NCBI GenBank assembly: GCA_030151365.1
Contig: JASLDW010000006.1
Location: 62,001-126,000, forward strand
Reading direction: 5' to 3'
Source: Lysobacter sp.
GTDB lineage: Bacteria > Pseudomonadota > Gammaproteobacteria > Xanthomonadales > Xanthomonadaceae
DNA length: 64,000 nucleotides
How positions within the stretch are numbered: the first letter of the stretch is position 1; each line of letters begins with the position of its first letter. The position numbers and the translations under genes were made by a program. The notes under the pieces are model-generated. The model was not told the DNA's origin, ran no database searches, and saw only the letters and a list, made by a program, of their open reading frames with translations. This document shows, piece by piece, positions 60,600-64,000 of the stretch.

Positions 60600-63401
60600 T
60601 CATTGGCGCGATTGGACAGCAGCAGCGATTTTTGCCCGCAGGGGGTGTTCGGCAGGAAGCACGCGTGCAAGCGTGGTGTCGGCGCGATGCAGGGCAACCG
60701 GAGCCTCGGCATCGCCAGCCGCTTGCAATGCGAAGCCTAGCTCCGCTTGTGCGATACCAGCGCGGTACGACCCGGTTTCTGCCTGTTTCGCTGCGTCGTT
60801 CACCGCAGTGCGCGCCACTTCCACCGCGCGTCGATTGCGTCCGGCAAGGCGCAGCACTTCGGCAGCGGCAGTCATTTGGGTACATGCGAAAGGCACCTGG
60901 TCGTACTTCGCACGTTCGACGAGAACTGCCTCGGCTTCGCTCGCAGCTTCATCGCCACGGCCCAGCGCAGCCAGGGCGCGGGCGCGCAACAATCGCGCGT
61001 GCATCGGATAGAGCCCTTCGCGGAACCCGACTACGTTGCGATATGCGGCCACCGCGGCATCCGCATCGTGGAGCGATCGCGCGATGTCATTCCGCGCCCA
61101 TGCCACGTCCGCCGCCTCCGCAGCGATGTGGCCGACGCTGTTTGCACGCAGCTCCGTCGGCAGGGCGTTCAGTTCGTTCATTGCCGCCGTCGCTGCGGCA
61201 ATATCCCCGAGCAGCAATTCCTGTTGCGCCAACTGCAGGGTTGCGCTGATGTAACGATCTTGCGGGAGCATGCCAAGCAGGGCACCACGCGCGTGCATTT
61301 TCCCCAATGCCTGCCTTTCCGCATCGTGTTGCGCCTGCATCTGAGGCAGAACCGTGTGCAGGCTGTCGTCGGCGTAGCGCCGGGTCTGCGCCAGCAAGCG
61401 CGCCGTGGTGCGTGCATTGGAGCCGAAATGCTTCGCCTGCCAATACCCGAGGGCGGCCGAATACAGTTCGCCGGCGCGCCGCAGTTGCCCGATGTCCTTC
61501 AGTTGCTCTGCATAATGGGTGAGCATGTTCTGGGTGCGCATGTTGCCCGCGCCATACGCTTGCAGCGACGACACGAGCCTCTGGCCGGCGACTTGCGCCG
61601 CGTCGCGGTAGCGACCGAGATAGCGCAGTGCGTTGATCTTGAGTCCCAGCAGTTCCTGTTGACGCAGGGCCGTGTATTCATCCGCGGAGCGCGGCATGGC
61701 ATCGATCACCTCCAGCGCATGATCGAGGTAAGGCAGCGATCGCTCGGGTGCGTTATCGACCAGCAGCTGCGCACGCAACAAGGCGACGTCCACCTGGAGA
61801 TCGGGGCGCGGAGAAGGCAGCTTCACCAGCGCGGATTCCGCCGCTTGCAGGTGCGCTTCCACGCGTTCCCGGGAGGCGTCGGTATCGGCGAACAGGGCGG
61901 CGAAGCGCGATTGCAACTCGGCTACGGTCGCATTGTCCGCGTTGCCCATGCGCAACCATGTATCGACAGCGCGGTCCGTCTGCTCGGCAGGCGTTTCGTC
62001 CGGTTTGCGGTCGGAAAGCATCGTCCACAGGACGTGGACCATCGCATCCTCCACGGATCGCGCCGAACGCGCATGCTGTTCCGCGCGCTGTTGCGCCGTG
62101 AGCGCGAGCCGGCGTTCCGCCCCCGCAAGTGTGGCCGATCGCCTGGCCTCGTTCGCCTGCCACAACGCGACGCCGGTGCCGGCGAGCAGCGCCACCGCAA
62201 TTGCTCCTGCCGACGCCGCCAAGGCGCGATTGCGCCGCAGCCACAGTTTCGCGCGCTCGCCACGCGACAGTGGCACCGCGGCAATGGGGCGATCGTCCAG
62301 CCATGCCCGCAGGTCGTTCGCCAGCGCATCGGCAGAGGCGTAGCGCTGCTCCGGGTCGCGGCGCAGGCAGGTCTGCACGATGTCGGCGAGGCTGCCACGC
62401 AGCGTCCGTGACAGTGACCATGGCGTCAATCCACCACGTTCCGCGGCCTGCTCCGGACTGGCATGGGCAGCCGCGCGCGTGAGCGGTTCGGGATCGTGTT
62501 CCAGTTGTTGCAGCTGGTTCGCCACCGGCGTTTCGCGTGTCAGCCCGAACGGATGCGATCCTGACAGCAACCGATGCAGCACCACGCCCAGCTGCCAGAT
62601 GTCGGTCGCGGTGGTGACCGGGGCATCATGCAATTGTTCGGGCGATGCGTATTCGAAGGTCAGTGCGCGATCCACCGTCACCGTGAGTTCGCTGCCTTCC
62701 ATCTGCTTGGCGATGCCGAAGTCGAGCAGCTTCACTCGGCAATCGACATCCACCAGCAGGTTCGATGGCTTGAGGTCGCGATGCATCACCAGGTTGCGAT
62801 GAGCGTAACGCACCGCATCCAGCACCTGCAGGAACAGTTCGACGCGACCGCGGATGTCGAGTCGGTGTTCGTCACACCAGCGGTCGATCGGCACGCCGTC
62901 GACGCGTTCCATCACGAAATACGGTTCGCCATTGGCGCTGATGCCGCCATCGAGCAAGGACGCGATGTTGGGGTGGCGCAGGCCCGCAAGGATCTGGCGT
63001 TCGCGCAGGAAGCGTTCGCGTGCTGCAGGAGAATCTGCGCTGGCGCGGATCAGCTTGAGTGCGGCTTGTTGCGTGTAAGCGCCATCGCTGCGCTCGACTG
63101 CATACACCGCGCCCATGCCGCCATGGCCAATGATGCCGACGATCTTCCAGGCGCCAATGCTGCGGCCGGCCATGGCGTCGGGGGGGCTGCCCGTAGCCAG
63201 GGCATTGCTCCATGCGACCGCATTGCCGCTGAAGGGTTCGGAGGCACCGGCATCGGCATCGAGTAGAGCCTGCACGCGGGTGCGCAGTTCGCCATCGTCA
63301 CCGCACAGTTCGTGCAATCGCTGTTCGCGTTGCGCGGGTTCCAGGTCAGCGATTTCATCGAAGATCGCCAGCGCGCGGCGCCGGAATTCCGTATCGCTCA
63401 T
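60600..63401 (-). CDS. Membrane Ser/Thr protein kinase with TPR sensor, copy 2
   Basis: A 933-residue kinase with the same plan: Gly loop GHGGMGAVY (92-100), K116, catalytic D209 in HRDLKPSNLL, D227 in LLDFGIAK and a membrane helix near 394-413. The helical sensor (about 420-933) differs from that of copy 1 and opens with ERRLALTAQQRAEQHARSA. The ATG overlaps the end of the sigma gene (ATGA), so this copy is the one directly coupled to sigma. The gap to copy 1 is 58 bp, without a clear terminator, and the three genes probably form an operon. Confidence 0.9.
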   Translation of the reverse strand: MSDTEFRRRALAIFDEIADLEPAQREQRLHELCGDDGELRTRVQALLDADAGASEPFSGNAVAWSNALATGSPPDAMAGRSIGAWKIVGIIGHGGMGAVYAVERSDGAYTQQAALKLIRASADSPAARERFLRERQILAGLRHPNIASLLDGGISANGEPYFVMERVDGVPIDRWCDEHRLDIRGRVELFLQVLDAVRYAHRNLVMHRDLKPSNLLVDVDCRVKLLDFGIAKQMEGSELTVTVDRALTFEYASPEQLHDAPVTTATDIWQLGVVLHRLLSGSHPFGLTRETPVANQLQQLEHDPEPLTRAAAHASPEQAAERGGLTPWSLSRTLRGSLADIVQTCLRRDPEQRYASADALANDLRAWLDDRPIAAVPLSRGERAKLWLRRNRALAASAGAIAVALLAGTGVALWQANEARRSATLAGAERRLALTAQQRAEQHARSARSVEDAMVHVLWTMLSDRKPDETPAEQTDRAVDTWLRMGNADNATVAELQSRFAALFADTDASRERVEAHLQAAESALVKLPSPRPDLQVDVALLRAQLLVDNAPERSLPYLDHALEVIDAMPRSADEYTALRQQELLGLKINALRYLGRYRDAAQVAGQRLVSSLQAYGAGNMRTQNMLTHYAEQLKDIGQLRRAGELYSAALGYWQAKHFGSNARTTARLLAQTRRYADDSLHTVLPQMQAQHDAERQALGKMHARGALLGMLPQDRYISATLQLAQQELLLGDIAAATAAMNELNALPTELRANSVGHIAAEAADVAWARNDIARSLHDADAAVAAYRNVVGFREGLYPMHARLLRARALAALGRGDEAASEAEAVLVERAKYDQVPFACTQMTAAAEVLRLAGRNRRAVEVARTAVNDAAKQAETGSYRAGIAQAELGFALQAAGDAEAPVALHRADTTLARVLPAEHPLRAKIAAAVQSRQ
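62140..63401 (-). repeat. Duplicated kinase-encoding segment, copy 2
   Basis: Partner of the segment at 59280-60541. The N-terminus differs only in the first 15 codons or so, and the remainder up to the membrane helix is nearly the same. Confidence 0.8.
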
Positions 63402-63955
63402 CCACCCAGCTCCGTCAGCATGAAGGCACGTGCCTTGCGCCAGTCGCGATGCAGGGTTCGCACGGTGACATTGAGCATTCCCGCGATCTCCTCCTCGGAA
63501 TAGCCGCCGAAATAGCGCAGCTCTACCGCCTGGGCAGCGCGTTCATCCAGCTTGTGCAGCGAAGTCAGCAACCCGTCCAGCGCCAGCACTTCGACCACGG
63601 CCTGTTCGCTGCTGCCGATGGACGCGGTAAGGGTCAGGACTTCCTGCCCATGACCACGCTTGTCGGCCTTGCGCATGCGGGCATCGTCCACCAGCACCTG
63701 CCGCATCGCCCGCGCCGACAAGGCCAGCAAGTGATTGCGATCCACCGGCATCAACCGGGCGCCCCCCAGTTTGAGATAGGCCTCGTGGACCAGTGCAGTG
63801 GTTTCGAAATCGTCGCGCATCCGTCGCAGCTGCAGGCGGGCCGCGCGCTTGAGTTCGTCATACACGGCTGAATAGGCGGCCCCCAGGGCTTCACCATCCC
63901 CGGCCCGGGCCTTGGCGAGCAGCAGGGTGACCTCCGAGGTCGCAGTCGATGTCAC
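63398..63955 (-). CDS. ECF sigma factor of the kinase-linked (ECF43/TIGR02999-like) type
   Basis: A 185-residue sigma factor. Region 2 has AAYSAVYDELKRAARLQLRRM and the characteristic ALVHEAYLKLGG; the linker has NHLLALSARAMRQVLVDDARMRKADKRG. Region 4 is LDERAAQAVELRYFGGYSEEEIAGMLNVTVRTLHRDWRKARAF (cores LRYFGGYSEEEIA and VTVRTLHRDW). The ALSARAMRQVLVD signature is that of the family usually followed by a Ser/Thr kinase, as here. It has no anti-sigma neighbour; phosphorylation by the adjacent kinase is the known mode of control in EcfP/PknT and EcfK/PknS. GTG 63955 has AAGGGGAGG five bases upstream. Confidence 0.92.
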   Translation of the reverse strand: MTSTATSEVTLLLAKARAGDGEALGAAYSAVYDELKRAARLQLRRMRDDFETTALVHEAYLKLGGARLMPVDRNHLLALSARAMRQVLVDDARMRKADKRGHGQEVLTLTASIGSSEQAVVEVLALDGLLTSLHKLDERAAQAVELRYFGGYSEEEIAGMLNVTVRTLHRDWRKARAFMLTELGG

Positions 63956-63973
63956 GGCGCCCTCCCCTTGGCG

Positions 63974-64000
63974 TGTCCGATTTCGCCCCCGAGTTTCGCA
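63974..64000 (+). promoter_or_regulatory. Putative outward ECF promoter at window edge (TGTCCG / CGCA)
   Basis: TGTCCGATT (63974-63982), 12 bp, then TTCGCA (63995-64000), at the same 21-base box spacing as at 52850 and 53814. It reads rightward, away from the sigma gene, so it should serve a gene beyond the window. Confidence 0.45.

Overview
The window is about 64 kb of high-GC DNA from a gammaproteobacterial chromosome. It most resembles the Xanthomonadaceae/Lysobacterales (Lysobacter, Luteimonas, Xanthomonas relatives). The evidence is the comF / bioB-bioF-bioH-bioC layout, several large TonB-dependent receptors, a FecI/FecR-type regulator pair, an ECF sigma factor joined to Ser/Thr kinases, and a GT-C glycosyltransferase next to a threonine dehydratase. 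The genus cannot be fixed from the sequence alone.

Layout. 1-2965: the 3' part of kdpD and complete kdpE (potassium two-component system). 2966-16881: a block with a DsbD-type membrane protein, an ECF sigma factor and FecR-like regulator, an M16 zinc protease, a TonB-dependent receptor with an N-terminal signalling (STN) domain, a TPR-thioredoxin protein, a complete DsbD and a second thioredoxin-TPR protein. Four transcription units here carry the same promoter-like motif at identical spacing. 16968-23645: a complete Wadjet (JetABCD) plasmid-defence operon beside a tRNA-Arg(CCG) gene. 23812-37146: a catabolic region on the minus strand (C-N hydrolase, TonB receptor, TPR-sulfotransferase, MFS transporter, succinate-semialdehyde dehydrogenase; then a GabT-like aminotransferase and an unusual MocR regulator), interrupted by a plus-strand secreted serine hydrolase. 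A pair of direct repeats exactly 23 bp apart lies upstream of both minus-strand units. 37245-50250: mostly housekeeping genes (beta-hexosaminidase, ubiA, comF, the biotin operon, a glycosyltransferase, threonine dehydratase, a small lipoprotein, mnmG). 50347-57671: four tandem single-SLH-motif secreted proteins, then five unrecognised secreted proteins or lipoproteins. 57689-63955: an ECF sigma factor and two TPR receptor kinases whose kinase halves are near-duplicates.

How the parts may work together (inference). The 3-16.9 kb block reads as an inducible import system: the TonB receptor captures an extracellular ligand and signals to FecR and sigma, the DsbD/thioredoxin relay reduces disulfides in the periplasm, and the M16 protease cuts the cargo. 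A cysteine-rich peptide or small protein is the simplest cargo. The 24-37 kb genes look like one MocR-controlled regulon for an amide- or amine-containing substrate processed through GABA-type chemistry. The sigma factor and kinases at the right end may control the SLH and secreted-protein genes, because a TGTCCG / CGCA promoter-like motif with fixed spacing lies before two of those units and again at the right window edge.
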